Of a DNA stretch of 64,000 nt, positions 46,140 through 55,683 are shown one piece after another; within the stretch, counting starts at the first letter, position 1, and each line of letters starts with the position of its first letter. A program made the position numbers and the translations under genes. The notes below the pieces were generated by a model. The model had not been told where the DNA came from and searched no databases. It saw only the letters and a list, made by a program, of their open reading frames with translations. Origin of the DNA: Planococcus wigleyi (GTDB lineage: Bacteria > Bacillota > Bacilli > Bacillales_A > Planococcaceae); assembly GCF_014836985.1 (NCBI RefSeq), contig NZ_JACSPU010000004.1, forward strand, positions 248,001 through 312,000, written 5' to 3'.

Positions 46140-46234
46140 CACCTTTATTGAAAATTTACATTCCCGTAACAAAGCGCCGTTTTTTTCTTCTTCTATCGTG
46201 TTACGATTGTTCTATAGATGAAAGGAAGATGTAC

Positions 46235-46759
46235 GTGAATCTTTATCAATTATTTAAGGCAAGCCTGATGGAACCTAAAAAGCAGGCAGCCGTCCGTATT
46301 ATGACCATCGGCAAAATCATGCAGTTTATTTTCGTCTTTATCGCGATCTTAACTATTGTCTCATTTGCCGAATGGGTCTTCGGTTTGGGCGATGCCACAG
46401 GCAATATCGATGGGTTGGTTGAGTTCGTGGAAGAAATTGAATGGCTCCTGTATCCGTTCGCTTTGGTTTTTCTGTTTGTCTCCACTACACTTTACCATTT
46501 TATAAAAATCAGTTTGTTCGCATTGGTGGCAGTGGCAATCCTCAACCTTAGAAAGCGCCGCGGTGAATACAGGCACTTGTGGAGAACCACCGCTCTCAGC
46601 GTCACAATTCCGACATTATTGGCATTCATTCTCAGCTTTTGGGATCTCGGTTTTGCCGTCTCGCTGATTACCAGCCTGCTGACTATCCTCTATTTGTATT
46701 TGGCGATCGGGTATTACCCGAAAAAGCCCCCTATGCAACAGAAACGCCAACCACGTTAA
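46235..46759 (+). CDS. yqgB: DUF1189 family membrane protein (YqgB)
   Basis: 174 residues with a first membrane helix at about 26-44 (IMQFIFVFIAILTIVSF), an outside loop, and a cluster of three helices in the second half (LYPFALVFLFVSTTLY, LFALVAVAIL, AFILSFWDLGFAVSLI), then a basic C-tail. DUF1189, function unknown. The GTG at 46235 has AAAGGA 8 bases upstream; earlier in-frame starts (46229 ATG or a TTG at 46148) are poorly spaced. Confidence 0.8.
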   Translation: MNLYQLFKASLMEPKKQAAVRIMTIGKIMQFIFVFIAILTIVSFAEWVFGLGDATGNIDGLVEFVEEIEWLLYPFALVFLFVSTTLYHFIKISLFALVAVAILNLRKRRGEYRHLWRTTALSVTIPTLLAFILSFWDLGFAVSLITSLLTILYLYLAIGYYPKKPPMQQKRQPR

Positions 46760-46795
46760 TTTTATGTAAAGAAATGCAGGAAACAGCCGTCTTTC

Positions 46796-46825
46796 TTGTC
46801 TTTTGGCAAGCGACACTGCTAAAAT
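46796..46825 (+). promoter_or_regulatory. Candidate promoter of ispG
   Basis: TTGTCT (46796-46801), 18 bases, TAAAAT (46820-46825), about 110 bases before the ispG start. Confidence 0.45.
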
Positions 46826-46936
46826 GGCTATAGGTACAGGAAAAGAGCCGGCACTTTCTGGAGTATTCACTAGTATGCCGGACGAAGATATATGAGCCGA
46901 TAGAACAGGCCATCATCAAAAAGGAGAGATTTTTTC

Positions 46937-48064
46937 ATGAGCGAAATGACACACCGTTCAAAGACACGCCCCGTAAAAGTCGGAGATTTGACGATCGGCG
47001 GCAGTAATGAATTATTTATACAGAGTATGGCTACAACGAAAACACACGATGTGGAAGCCACTGTAGCTGAAATCCTGCGTTTGGAAGAAGCGGGATGCCA
47101 GATTGTCCGCGTCGCCTGCCCGGATGAACGTGCTGCCTATTCAATCGGCGCCATTAAAGAACGGATTAATATTCCTTTAGTAGTAGATATTCATTTTGAT
47201 TATAAATTGGCATTGATCGCCATTGAACAAGGCGCAGACAAAATCCGCATCAACCCGGGCAACATTGGCCGACGCGAAAAAGTGGAAGCTGTCGTCAACG
47301 CGGCAAAAGCAAAAGGCATCCCAATCCGCATCGGTGTCAACGCCGGTTCATTGGAACGTAAAATCCTTGAGAAATATGGCTATCCAACAGCTGAAGGCAT
47401 GGTTGAAAGTGCCCTTCACCACATTAAGATCCTGGAAGACCTGGATTTCCATGACATCATCGTTTCATTGAAAGCTTCGGATGTCAGCTTAGCTGTCGAA
47501 GCCTATGAATTAGCTTCAAAAGCTTTCGATTACCCATTGCACCTAGGCATCACCGAGTCGGGAACGCTGTTTTCCGGCACAGTAAAAAGCGCTGCCGGCC
47601 TCGGTGCCCTATTCGCAAAAGGCATCGGCAACACGCTGCGCGTATCCTTGAGTGCAGATCCGGTCGAGGAAGTTAAAGTAGCACGTGAAATGCTGAAGAT
47701 TTTCGGTCTTTCTTCAAACGCAGCGACACTGATTTCATGCCCGACCTGCGGACGCATCGAAATCGACTTGATCGCCATCGCCAACGAAGTGGAAGAATAC
47801 ATCTCCCACATCAAAGCGCCATTGAAAGTGGCTGTTCTCGGCTGTGCAGTAAACGGACCGGGTGAAGCACGTGAAGCGGATATCGGCATCGCTGGTGCTC
47901 GTGGAGAAGGCTTGCTGTTCATGCACGGCAAAACCGTCCGAAAAGTGCCTGAAGAAACAATGGTTGATGAATTGAAGATCGAAATCGACAAATTGGCGGA
48001 AGAATATTTCGCGAAGCAAGCTGCAGAAAAGAAAGAAAAAGAAATGGAACAACAACAAGCATAA
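46937..48064 (+). CDS. ispG: 4-hydroxy-3-methylbut-2-enyl diphosphate synthase IspG
   Basis: A 375-residue iron-sulfur enzyme of the MEP pathway, converting MEcPP to HMBPP. TIM-barrel N-part ([24 protein letters not shown]) and the C-terminal [4Fe-4S] part with [12 protein letters not shown] and [19 protein letters not shown] with AAGGAGAG. A charged Lys/Glu tail ends it. yqfW follows after four bases. Confidence 0.97.
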   Translation: MSEMTHRSKTRPVKVGDLTIGGSNELFIQSMATTKTHDVEATVAEILRLEEAGCQIVRVACPDERAAYSIGAIKERINIPLVVDIHFDYKLALIAIEQGADKIRINPGNIGRREKVEAVVNAAKAKGIPIRIGVNAGSLERKILEKYGYPTAEGMVESALHHIKILEDLDFHDIIVSLKASDVSLAVEAYELASKAFDYPLHLGITESGTLFSGTVKSAAGLGALFAKGIGNTLRVSLSADPVEEVKVAREMLKIFGLSSNAATLISCPTCGRIEIDLIAIANEVEEYISHIKAPLKVAVLGCAVNGPGEAREADIGIAGARGEGLLFMHGKTVRKVPEETMVDELKIEIDKLAEEYFAKQAAEKKEKEMEQQQA

Positions 48065-48068
48065 GGTT

Positions 48069-48668
48069 GTGAGCAGATTGAGATACCGTTTTGGAATTGA
48101 TATAGATGGGACAGTGACTTCTCCAACGTCGCTGATCCCTCACATAAATGAAAAGTTCAAAAGCAAATTGACTTTGGATGATATCAAGGAATACGATTTG
48201 ACGGCAGCTCTTCCCCATTTGTCGCAAGGTGAATTCTATTCTTGGTTCCGGGATTCCGAGCCGCGGATTTACGCGGCTTCCCCCGTTTCCGAAAACGCCA
48301 AGAATATCCTGAACGACTGGAAAGACCAATACGAGCTGTATTACATTTCCGCCCGCGGCGACAATGTCCGGGACGTTACGTTTGAATGGTTTGCCGAGCA
48401 TGCCATTGCCTATGACCATATCGAATTGATTGGTTCCCATAAGAAAATCGAAACAGCCCGACGCCATAATGTCCATCTGTTCTTCGAGGACAAGCATGAC
48501 AATGCTGTCGAAATTGCTGAAGAACTGGACATTCCCGTTTTGTTATTCGATACACCTTATAACCGCCAACCAATTCCTGATAAGGTCATTCGCGTTTATG
48601 ATTGGGTCGAAGCCAATGAATGGGTAAAGAATGAATTCAGCGTCCAGAAAACATTGAGCGGCAACTAA
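48069..48668 (+). CDS. yqfW: HAD-family 5'(3')-deoxyribonucleotidase-like protein (YqfW)
   Basis: A 199-residue HAD-superfamily phosphatase with motif I FGIDIDGTVTSP, motif II in YYISARGDN, and a final acidic motif HLFFEDKHDNAVEIAE. B. subtilis YqfW is the locus equivalent; a nucleotidase role is inferred from the family. Start is uncertain: GTG at 48069 is very near ispG and has only two bases after AAGG; TTG at 48078 (MRYRFG) is better spaced. Co-transcribed with ispG. Confidence 0.82.
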   Translation: MSRLRYRFGIDIDGTVTSPTSLIPHINEKFKSKLTLDDIKEYDLTAALPHLSQGEFYSWFRDSEPRIYAASPVSENAKNILNDWKDQYELYYISARGDNVRDVTFEWFAEHAIAYDHIELIGSHKKIETARRHNVHLFFEDKHDNAVEIAEELDIPVLLFDTPYNRQPIPDKVIRVYDWVEANEWVKNEFSVQKTLSGN

Positions 48669-48678
48669 TATATAAAAT

Positions 48679-48716
48679 TAAAGCGAGAGTGGGTTTTCCC
48701 CACTCTCGCTTTTTTA
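48679..48716. terminator. Bidirectional terminator between yqfW and zur
   Basis: Perfect stem aaagcgagagtggg/cccactctcgcttt with TTTT loop; T-run to the right, A-rich on the left. Confidence 0.88.
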
Positions 48717-49124
48717 TTTGCATTCCGGGCATTTCCCGTAAATTTCAAACTTGTGATTGGCAATTTCATAGGCAGGCAATGCCGCGCCCAGCATATCCAT
48801 CGGACAAACCGGTATTTCTTTTATTTTTCCGCAGTCCATACAAATAAAATGATGGTGATGATGGTCGCTCTCACATTGCATACGGAAATGCCGTTCACCT
48901 GACAATTCCGTTTCTTCCAAAATGCCGAGTGACACAAACGTCGCCAAGTTCCGGTAAACCGTATCATAACTCATGCTCGGATAATCCTTCTGCATAACAT
49001 CCAGCAAGTCCCGTGCCGTCAAATACCGTTCGTCATTGGCGAACAGTTCCAGAATCTGATTGCGTTTGGACGTTTCCTTAAATCCGTTCTCTTTCAAGAT
49101 CGTCCATGCATTGGATAAATTCAT
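48714..49124 (-). CDS. zur: Zinc uptake regulator Zur (Fur family)
   Basis: 136 residues. Winged helix with [20 protein letters not shown], then metal site [16 protein letters not shown] and C-terminal structural zinc site IPVCPMD ... GKCPECK. These fit Zur rather than PerR or Fur, and the operon with znuCB and the Zur-type operator agree. It represses zinc uptake when zinc is sufficient. ATG overlaps the znuB stop (ATGA). Confidence 0.92.
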   Translation of the reverse strand: MNLSNAWTILKENGFKETSKRNQILELFANDERYLTARDLLDVMQKDYPSMSYDTVYRNLATFVSLGILEETELSGERHFRMQCESDHHHHHFICMDCGKIKEIPVCPMDMLGAALPAYEIANHKFEIYGKCPECK

Positions 49125-49975
49125 GCGATCGCTCCTTTATTAAGTGAAACCGTGATTTTCTTATAGCCGATTACTAATAGCAACAGAAAAATGGATGTAA
49201 CAACAATCGTGCCTCCCGGCGCCAAGTCGAAATAAAAAGCGGTAACCAATCCCGTGATGACGGAAATTTCGCCAAAAACGATGGACATGATGATGGTCTG
49301 TTTAAAGCTTTTGGTGACGCGCATGGCTGTTGCGACTGGAATCGTCATCAATGACGAAACCAGGAGGATGCCGACGATGCGCATCGAACCCGCAATGACC
49401 AAAGCCGTGACGATCATGAACATAAAATGAACCCATTTCGCGGGCAGTCCTGAAGCCCGTGCGTATTCGTCATCAAAAGACAAAACAAACAATTCCTTGA
49501 AAAAGAAATAGATGAATGCCAGAACAACGACGGCAATCCCTGCCACAATCGACAGGTCTTCCCTGCTGACAGCTGATACCGATCCGAAGAGGTAACCGAA
49601 CAAGTCGTTTGAGAAGCCCTGTGCCAGAGAAATAAAGATGGCACCAAAGCCGATGCCCGCAGACAAAATAATCGGAATGGCCAGTTCTTCGTAATGTTTA
49701 TACAAGCTTCTCAAACGCTCAATCAGCACCGAACCGCCGACAGATGCCGCAATTCCGAGAAACAACGGATTCAACATCGCCAGTGAAGCGACACTTTGGC
49801 TTAAATACAAGCTGCCTGCAATTCCCGCAAGTGTCACATGGCTTAACGCATCCGCAATCAGCGAAAGCCTGCGGACCACGATAAAGACGCCCAGAAGCGG
49901 TGCAATAACGCCGATGATTAGCCCCGCTGCAAAAGCGTTCTGTAAAAATTCGTAAGACAATATAGCATCGATCAT
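49121..49975 (-). CDS. znuB: Zinc ABC transporter permease ZnuB
   Basis: A 284-residue ABC-3 permease with about eight membrane helices and the conserved [20 protein letters not shown] coupling loop (seen as [17 protein letters not shown]). ATG at 49975 overlaps the znuC stop and follows GGAGGAA. A longer frame to 50026 lies within znuC. Zinc rather than manganese is inferred from the linked zur and its box. Confidence 0.92.
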   Translation of the reverse strand: MIDAILSYEFLQNAFAAGLIIGVIAPLLGVFIVVRRLSLIADALSHVTLAGIAGSLYLSQSVASLAMLNPLFLGIAASVGGSVLIERLRSLYKHYEELAIPIILSAGIGFGAIFISLAQGFSNDLFGYLFGSVSAVSREDLSIVAGIAVVVLAFIYFFFKELFVLSFDDEYARASGLPAKWVHFMFMIVTALVIAGSMRIVGILLVSSLMTIPVATAMRVTKSFKQTIIMSIVFGEISVITGLVTAFYFDLAPGGTIVVTSIFLLLLVIGYKKITVSLNKGAIA

Positions 49976-50739
49976 GCGTGGCTTCCTCCGATATGATGAA
50001 TTTTCCGGACAGAATGGCCGTACCACGCTTCGCGCTGTTCATCGCTCATCGTGTGAAGCTGTTCTTTGAATCCGTGGAAATGGATGGTCTGGTTCAAGCA
50101 GGCTACATGGGTGATGCGGTCTGTCACCGTATCGACGTCATGTGTCACCAGCACTAAAGTGATGTTCTGGTCCCGGTTAAGAGAAGCCAGCATATCATAG
50201 AAAGCCTGGACATTCTGATGGTCCACACCGACAGTCGGCTCATCCAGGATCAGTACTTTCGGCTTGGCAACAAGCGCACGGGCAATGAAGACCCGCTGTT
50301 GCTGGCCGCCTGACAGTTCGCTGACGCTTCTGCCCATAAAGTCCTCCATTCCGACCGCCTTCAACGCTTCAGCCACTTGCTGATGAGACGATTTCGGCAA
50401 TCGATGGAACAATCCGGTCTTTTTGGCCAATCCCCCTGCAACCACTTCTTCTACAGTCGCCGGAAATCCGGAATTGAAGGAATTCGATTTCTGCGAAACA
50501 TAGCCGATCCATTCACGGTTCTTGAAATTTTTCGCATCCACACCGAACAATTCAATCTTTCCTTTGCTCGGTTTGATCAACCCCAGCATGATTTTTAATA
50601 ACGTCGATTTTCCGGAACCGTTTGGGCCCAGGATGGCCAGAAAGTCGCCTTCTTCCACTTTCATGGAAATATTATCGAGCGCTTTTGTTTGTTCATATTC
50701 AAAACTGATGTCTTTAATGTCAATTAATGGCGCGACCAT
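49972..50739 (-). CDS. znuC: Zinc ABC transporter ATPase ZnuC
   Basis: A 255-residue ABC ATPase with Walker A GPNGSGKST, signature ELSGGQQQRV, Walker B VLILDEPTVGVDH and switch His in VTHDVDTVTD. ATG with AAGAGGCGA. First gene of znuC-znuB-zur. No zinc-binding lipoprotein gene (znuA) is in the operon or elsewhere in the window, so the binding protein must be encoded at another locus. Confidence 0.93.
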   Translation of the reverse strand: MVAPLIDIKDISFEYEQTKALDNISMKVEEGDFLAILGPNGSGKSTLLKIMLGLIKPSKGKIELFGVDAKNFKNREWIGYVSQKSNSFNSGFPATVEEVVAGGLAKKTGLFHRLPKSSHQQVAEALKAVGMEDFMGRSVSELSGGQQQRVFIARALVAKPKVLILDEPTVGVDHQNVQAFYDMLASLNRDQNITLVLVTHDVDTVTDRITHVACLNQTIHFHGFKEQLHTMSDEQREAWYGHSVRKIHHIGGSHA

Positions 50740-50756
50740 TGTGTCGCCTCTTTTCT

Positions 50757-50777
50757 AATTAATAATGATTACGATTT
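50757..50777. promoter_or_regulatory. Zur box upstream of znuC
   Basis: On the minus strand AAATCGTAAT, C, ATTATTAATT. The first half is identical to the B. subtilis Zur box (AAATCGTAATNATTACGATTT); the second half keeps 7 of 10 bases. It lies between the -10 and znuC, where binding would block transcription. Confidence 0.8.
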
Positions 50778-50787
50778 ACCTTAAGAA

Positions 50788-50816
50788 ATTATAGTAGAGT
50801 TTATGGCTAATGTAAA
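50788..50816 (-). promoter_or_regulatory. Promoter of znuC-znuB-zur
   Basis: TTTACA (50816-50811), 17 bases, perfect TATAAT (50793-50788); predicted transcription start about 50781, directly beside the Zur box. Confidence 0.78.
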
Positions 50817-50902
50817 TAGATTAAGCTTAATTAACTTTATTGTGCCATTTTCTACAGGGGTTGCTTCCGCTTCTTGCCAAATGTCTTTCCTTGCTGGCAT
50901 TA

Positions 50903-50956
50903 ATGAAAAATAAGAAGCTGAAGACAAACCCTAAAATCGGGGTCATCTTCAGCTTC
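50903..50956 (-). terminator. Terminator of cshB-nfo
   Basis: Long stem gaagctgaagac/gtcttcagcttc-type pairing (50914-50925 with 50944-50956) extended by ccct/gggg; TTATTTTT tail on the minus strand. Confidence 0.75.
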
Positions 50957-50974
50957 CGCCTTTTGCCTTCCTGC

Positions 50975-51868
50975 TTATAGAGGAGATTTCAAATCTTCGA
51001 TGGAGCCTGGAGAAAAGATGCCTGCTTTGAACATTTCAATTTCAAAGGCATAAGGCGGCTTTTTGTTTTTGGCATCCAGTCCGACATACGGCGTCTCCAA
51101 GATTTTCGGCACGTGCATAAGGTCAGGATGATGGACAATGCCGTTTAGAGCATCAAAGCCGATTTCTCCAAAGCCGATGTTCTCGTGGCGGTCTTTGCCC
51201 GCTCCGCGAACGTTTTTGCTGTCGTTGATGTGCAGCACTTGAAGGCGGTCGATTCCGACAATGCGGTCGAATTCTTCAAGGACTCCATTGAAATCTTCTT
51301 TGATGTTATACCCCGCATCATGTGTATGGCAGGTATCGAAGCACACGGACAGGCGGTCATTATGTGTAACGCCATTGATGATCGCAGCGATTTCTTCAAA
51401 ACTGCGGCCGCATTCCGTGCCTTTTCCAGCCATGGTTTCCAATGCGATATTGACCGGGTAATCCTGCGTCAAGACTTCATTTAAACCTTCAATGATTTTA
51501 GCGATCCCCGCATCCGCCCCGGCTCCGACATGGGCACCTGGATGCAAAACGATTTGTTTTGCGCCAAGAGCCGCTGTCCGTTCAATTTCCTTTTGAAGGA
51601 ATTCAACACCGTGTGCGAATGTATCAGGTTTTTGGGTATTGCCTAAATTGATGATGTACGGTGCATGGACCACAATGTTCGTTAAATTATGGGCAGCCAT
51701 ATGGGCAAGCCCTGCATCGATATTCAGCTCTTCAATCGGTTTGCGGCGTGTATTTTGCGGCGCACCCGTATAGATCATGAATGTTGTCGCTCCGTAGGAA
51801 GCAGCTTCTTCGCTTGCTGCAAGCAGCATCTTTTTGCCGCTCATCGATACGTGAGATCCTAATAGCAT
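50975..51868 (-). CDS. nfo: Endonuclease IV (AP endonuclease)
   Basis: A 297-residue TIM-barrel trinuclear-zinc enzyme that nicks DNA at abasic sites. Motifs: [85 protein letters not shown] (seen as HINDSKN and [12 protein letters not shown]). ATG with AGGAGA. Follows cshB by 12 bases, as in B. subtilis. Confidence 0.96.
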   Translation of the reverse strand: MLLGSHVSMSGKKMLLAASEEAASYGATTFMIYTGAPQNTRRKPIEELNIDAGLAHMAAHNLTNIVVHAPYIINLGNTQKPDTFAHGVEFLQKEIERTAALGAKQIVLHPGAHVGAGADAGIAKIIEGLNEVLTQDYPVNIALETMAGKGTECGRSFEEIAAIINGVTHNDRLSVCFDTCHTHDAGYNIKEDFNGVLEEFDRIVGIDRLQVLHINDSKNVRGAGKDRHENIGFGEIGFDALNGIVHHPDLMHVPKILETPYVGLDAKNKKPPYAFEIEMFKAGIFSPGSIEDLKSPL

Positions 51869-51880
51869 GAAACTATCTCC

Positions 51881-53176
51881 TTACTTTTTACGATTTTTGC
51901 GTCGTTCCATTTTTTTGATTTCGTCCATTTTCCACTTCATTTTCTTCTTGTACATCGGTTTTACCGCTTTGGGTTTGTGGACCATCGTTTTCGCTTTCGC
52001 GTCCGCTTCGTTCGCCGTTCTGGTACGGGTCGTCCGGCTGTGGCGCTCTTTCAAATCGACGAATTCGCCTTTGACGATGTCTTTTTGCTGGAATGGAATG
52101 CCCATTTTTTCAATGCGCACGATTGCGTCGTCGTCTTCCGGCTTGAACAAGGTAATGGCTACGCCTTTCATTCCTGCACGGGCCGTACGGCCGACACGGT
52201 GGATGAAGAACTCCAGGTCTTCCGGCAGTTCATAGTTGATGACATGGCTGACGCCTTGGATGTCGATTCCGCGCGCTGCTAGATCTGTCGCTACGATGTA
52301 TTGGTATTCAAGGTCACGGATCTGGCGCATCATTTTGACGCGTTCACGTGGAGCCAAGTCGCCATGGACACGGCCGACACGGATGCCTTCTCTTGCCAGC
52401 TGGTCAGCGACATAATCAGCATTCGTACGGGTATTGACGAAAATGATTGCCAAATACGGATTGATCACTTTCATGACATCCTGCAGGCGATCCATTTTCT
52501 TTTTGCTGCGGACTGGCACCAAGTAGAAGTCCAAGCCGTCAGCGGTCGGCAGTTTGTCGCCGATTTTCACGTGTACCGGTGATTCCATGTATTTTTTCAG
52601 GAACGGTTTTAACTTTTCAGGAATTGTTGCTGAAAAGACATACATTTCCAAGTCTTCCTGCATTTTGCCGGCTACTTGATCGATTTCTTCAATAAAGCCC
52701 ATATCAAAAGCCAAATCGGCTTCATCCACAACCAGGATTTTGCCTGTGTGAACCAACAAGGCGTTTTCTTTAACCAGATCCTTTAAACGGCCCGGTGTTC
52801 CGATGACGATATGCGGCTGAGTCTTTAATTTGTTGATTGAACGTTGCTTGTCTGTTCCACCGATAAACGATTTCACTTCAATGCCTGATCCGACAACCAA
52901 TTTCTGCAATTCATTGTAGATCTGCGTTCCAAGTTCACGCGTCGGTGCTGCAATTACCGCCTGCACTTCCTGTTTGCTGACGTCGATACGTTCTACGATC
53001 GGGATAATGAAACTATGCGTTTTGCCAGTCCCTGTATGGGATTGTCCAATTGCACTTGAGCCTTTCAGTATATGGGGCATCATTTCCTTTTGGATCGGTG
53101 TCGGTTCTGTAAAACCGAGTTTTTCTACCGCTTCCAATAGGAAGGGTTTGAATGGATATTCGTTGAATTTTGTCAT
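51881..53176 (-). CDS. cshB: DEAD-box RNA helicase CshB
   Basis: A 431-residue cold-shock type helicase. Motifs in order: Q motif FTEPTPIQKEM, I HTGTGKT, Ia PTRELG, II VVDEADLA, III FSATIP, V TDLAARGID, VI HRVGRTARAG. The C-tail is strongly basic (KAVKPMYKKKMKWKMDEI then KKMERRKNRKK), for RNA binding. ATG with AAGGAGGGAA. Likely active in RNA turnover and ribosome assembly at low temperature. Divergent from ispH. Confidence 0.95.
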   Translation of the reverse strand: MTKFNEYPFKPFLLEAVEKLGFTEPTPIQKEMMPHILKGSSAIGQSHTGTGKTHSFIIPIVERIDVSKQEVQAVIAAPTRELGTQIYNELQKLVVGSGIEVKSFIGGTDKQRSINKLKTQPHIVIGTPGRLKDLVKENALLVHTGKILVVDEADLAFDMGFIEEIDQVAGKMQEDLEMYVFSATIPEKLKPFLKKYMESPVHVKIGDKLPTADGLDFYLVPVRSKKKMDRLQDVMKVINPYLAIIFVNTRTNADYVADQLAREGIRVGRVHGDLAPRERVKMMRQIRDLEYQYIVATDLAARGIDIQGVSHVINYELPEDLEFFIHRVGRTARAGMKGVAITLFKPEDDDAIVRIEKMGIPFQQKDIVKGEFVDLKERHSRTTRTRTANEADAKAKTMVHKPKAVKPMYKKKMKWKMDEIKKMERRKNRKK

Positions 53177-53306
53177 GGGATTAAATTCCCTCCTTACGCT
53201 CTAGCCATTATAGCATAAAATGGTGTCTTTACGCGATGCAACTTTTGTAAAGCTGCGCCATCTCCGTTATAATGAATGTATGATTTTGAAAGGAGCGCGG
53301 TACTTG

Positions 53307-54287
53307 ATGAAGGTTATGAAAATATCGCCAAGAGGATATTGCTACGGAGTGGTGGATGCCATGGTTATCGCTAAGAACGCTGCGATGGATGAAAGTTTGC
53401 CACGCCCCATTTATATACTAGGAATGATCGTCCACAATAAACACGTAACGGATGCGTTCGAAGAAGACGGCATCATTACATTGGACGGCAGCAACCGGCT
53501 TGAAATTCTGGAGAAAGTTGAAACCGGCACCGTCATTTTTACTGCGCACGGTGTTTCTCCACAAGTCCGTGAGTTAGCCAGACGGAAAGGTTTGGTGTCG
53601 ATAGATGCTACGTGCCCCGACGTCACCGTGACGCACGATTTGATTCGTGAGAAGACAGCTGACGGCTATCAGATCGTCTATATCGGCAAGAGCGGACACC
53701 CGGAACCGGAAGGCGCAATCGGCGTCGCTCCGGATATGGTTCACCTGGTTGAAACCGTCGAAGACGTCAACCGCCTGGAGATCGACTCAGAGAAAATCAT
53801 CGTCACCAACCAGACGACCATGAGCCAATGGGACGTTGTCGATATGATGGAACGCCTGAAAGAAAAATTCCCGCATTCAGAAGTCCATAAAGAAATCTGT
53901 CTGGCTACTCAGGTTCGGCAGGAAGCTGTTGCTCAGCAAGCAGGCGAAGCGGATCTATTGATCGTCATCGGCGACCCGATGAGCAATAACTCAAACCGTT
54001 TGGCGCAGGTGTCACAGGACATCGCGGGCACTCCAGCCTACCGTATCTCTGACCTGTCTGAACTGAAATTGGAATGGCTTGAAGGCGTGGAAACTGTCGG
54101 CATTACAGCTGGAGCTTCTACACCGACACCGATTGTCAAAGAAGTCATGAAGTTCTTGGATCTTTATGACCCGGCAGATCCGAGCACACATGCACTGACA
54201 CGCTCTGTACCGCTTAATAAGATTCTTCCTAAAATCAAGCACCCGAAACCTTCGGATCGCATTGAGCCGTATCCAGTAGGCGAATAA
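53307..54287 (+). CDS. ispH: 4-hydroxy-3-methylbut-2-enyl diphosphate reductase IspH
   Basis: A 326-residue [4Fe-4S] enzyme, last MEP-pathway step, yielding IPP and DMAPP. Cluster cysteines in [27 protein letters not shown] and [10 protein letters not shown]. Also TAHGVSP and [11 protein letters not shown]. The ATG at 53307 (MKVMKIS) aligns with the family; the in-frame TTG at 53304 is better spaced to AAAGGAG and could be used. The region to 53220 is leader. Confidence 0.96.
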   Translation: MKVMKISPRGYCYGVVDAMVIAKNAAMDESLPRPIYILGMIVHNKHVTDAFEEDGIITLDGSNRLEILEKVETGTVIFTAHGVSPQVRELARRKGLVSIDATCPDVTVTHDLIREKTADGYQIVYIGKSGHPEPEGAIGVAPDMVHLVETVEDVNRLEIDSEKIIVTNQTTMSQWDVVDMMERLKEKFPHSEVHKEICLATQVRQEAVAQQAGEADLLIVIGDPMSNNSNRLAQVSQDIAGTPAYRISDLSELKLEWLEGVETVGITAGASTPTPIVKEVMKFLDLYDPADPSTHALTRSVPLNKILPKIKHPKPSDRIEPYPVGE

Positions 54288-54291
54288 AATA

Positions 54292-54337
54292 AAGGCTGCC
54301 CCAGAAGTCGTTTCCCGACTTTTAGGGCAGCTTTTTT
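54292..54337 (+). terminator. Terminator of ispH
   Basis: Stem gctgcccc-agaagtcg/cgactttt-agggcagc with a T6 run, starting five bases after the ispH stop. Confidence 0.85.
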
Positions 54338-54497
54338 GTGTTCCACGGCTATGCGAAATTAACTTGCTGACCCCCACTTGGCATGCACTGAAAACGATTT
54401 GGCGATGGCAAGGAAAAACCTGCATGTTCGGGTGGAGAGTCTGGCCTTGTTATTTTACTTGCCGGAAGGAATATCCAATACGGTAAGCCTCAAAAAA

Positions 54498-54726
54498 GGA
54501 GGATACATCAAGATAAAGAGTTTATTCATATGGGGACAGGTTCTGTTTGCTTCCAAACTCTAGTTCTCTTGTCGGTTAACCGCTGCTGTACCAATCCTCC
54601 GAATCGATACAAGCTGTCATTTCATCGTTTGCAGCAATCATCCTTATTGCAATGATCGCTTCTACGCTAGTGCCTGAATCCCATGAAAATGGCGGTCCTC
54701 TTATTGGATCGCTTTATCACCTATAA
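54498..54726 (+). pseudogene. Decayed ZIP-type metal permease (N- and C-terminal remnants)
   Basis: An intact AAGGAGG (54497-54503) is followed after nine bases by ATA where ATG is expected, then KSLFIWGQVLFAS and, after a frame change, SSLVG. This resembles the first helix of ZIP permeases (WGxxxASSLVIG). Sequence then jumps to SIQAVISSFAAIILIAMIAS and TLVPESHENGGPLIG (54580-54726), like the last ZIP helices (FAAGAILAMLADTMIPE). About 200 residues are missing between. It lies between ispH and the Mn-riboswitch gene, and a terminator follows at 54776. Family assignment is by eye and moderately sure. Confidence 0.5.
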
Positions 54727-54775
54727 CTAAGATGGAAAATCAATATTCCTAAAATGATGGTTAGAGCTCAAAAAG

Positions 54776-54807
54776 AAAAACTGCACATATGTGATGTGCA
54801 GTTTTTC
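54776..54807. terminator. Bidirectional terminator right of the ZIP remnant
   Basis: Stem aaaaactgcaca/tgtgcagttttt around TATGTGA, with T-rich right flank and A-rich left flank; can serve the TerC gene on the minus strand and the former ZIP gene on the plus strand. Confidence 0.8.
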
Positions 54808-54860
54808 TTTTCTGTATGCGTAGATAAATTAGGATATTGATTCGGATAGTAAGTCGCGAG

Positions 54861-55619
54861 TTAAGCTTCTTGTTGTTTCTTTTTCTTTATACTAATGAAT
54901 GCTCCAACTGCAACAATTCCAAGCAATACTGTCCAGAAAATCAGTTTCCACTCTGTCGAATGTGCAAAGTCATAAGGCAGGATGCCAAGGTCTTTATGCG
55001 CCAATGTCAGCACCAGCAGCTTAACGCCAACCCAGCCTACAATTACAAACGCTGTGGTTTCCAGTTGTGGATAATCTGCCAATAACTTGACGAATTTATG
55101 AGCAGCAAAGCGCATGATAACGAGACCGACCACTCCGCCGGCCAGCATGACGCCGAACTGGCCGCCGTTGATTCCACCGATTTCCATACTCCCCAGATGA
55201 GGCAATGTCATTGCCAACGCTACTGCAGCCAGCATTGAATCGACCGCAAAAGCGATGTCTGCAAGTTCTACTTTCAAAACAGTCATCCAGAAGCCTGATC
55301 CCTTAGTCGCTTCCGGTTCAAGAGAATGTTCTTTCCCTTTCCGTTGATCGTAAATATGCTTGAAGGCGATAAACAGGAGGTAAGCTGCTCCCAAAGCCTG
55401 AATTTGCCACACATCCACTAAAATTGTAATCATGAACAAAGCCGCAAAACGGAACACGAAAGCTCCAATCAATCCATAAAACAAGGCTTTTTTCTGTTGT
55501 ATTTTCGGTAAATGCTTGACCATGACCGCCATGACAACAGCATTATCGGCCGCCAATAGCCCTTCCAGCGCCACTAGTACTAGTAATACCCATAAATACT
55601 CCAATAAAATTGCTTCCAT
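54861..55619 (-). CDS. TerC-family membrane protein, likely manganese exporter (YkoY/MeeY-like)
   Basis: 252 residues with about seven membrane helices. Conserved acidic residues in LEGLLAADNAVVMAVMVKHLP and VELADIAFAVDSMLAAVAL are the TerC metal-site motifs. A basic tail (KKKKQQEA) ends it. In B. subtilis the related YkoY and YceF export Mn, also supplying secreted enzymes. Control by the Mn-sensing yybP-ykoY riboswitch directly upstream supports this role. ATG with GGAGGAAAAAGG. The gene is inserted relative to the B. subtilis yqfO-ispH order. Confidence 0.88.
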   Translation of the reverse strand: MEAILLEYLWVLLVLVALEGLLAADNAVVMAVMVKHLPKIQQKKALFYGLIGAFVFRFAALFMITILVDVWQIQALGAAYLLFIAFKHIYDQRKGKEHSLEPEATKGSGFWMTVLKVELADIAFAVDSMLAAVALAMTLPHLGSMEIGGINGGQFGVMLAGGVVGLVIMRFAAHKFVKLLADYPQLETTAFVIVGWVGVKLLVLTLAHKDLGILPYDFAHSTEWKLIFWTVLLGIVAVGAFISIKKKKQQEA

Positions 55620-55648
55620 CCTTTTTCCTCCTCCTAATTTTTGCCAAC

Positions 55649-55683
55649 AAAAAAGACCTTTGCCTAATAAAAGGCAAAGGTCT
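55649..55683 (-). terminator. Riboswitch terminator before the TerC gene
   Basis: Stem agacctttgcct/aggcaaaggtct with a T6 run on the minus strand. The 5' arm shares bases with the 3' arm of the aptamer P1 helix, so the two structures exclude each other. Confidence 0.9.

Noticed and set aside
46110-46150. Possible PhoP box before the Na/Pi transporter
   Set aside because: Only one hexamer (TTTACA) fits; the following ones at five-base spacing (TTAGTG, TTCATA) do not match.
47530-48126. Long open frame (198 codons) on the minus strand opposite ispG
   Set aside because: It lies wholly opposite the well-supported ispG/yqfW genes, has no family features and no ribosome site; it reflects codon bias of the real gene.
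47919-48497. 192-codon minus-strand frame opposite yqfW
   Set aside because: Shadow of yqfW, whose HAD motifs are clear on the plus strand; no recognisable domain.
54378-54563. 61-codon plus-strand ORF after ispH
   Set aside because: Its 3' part coincides with the ribosome site and first helix of the ZIP remnant; the N-terminal part is unstructured, so I treat it as pseudogene DNA.
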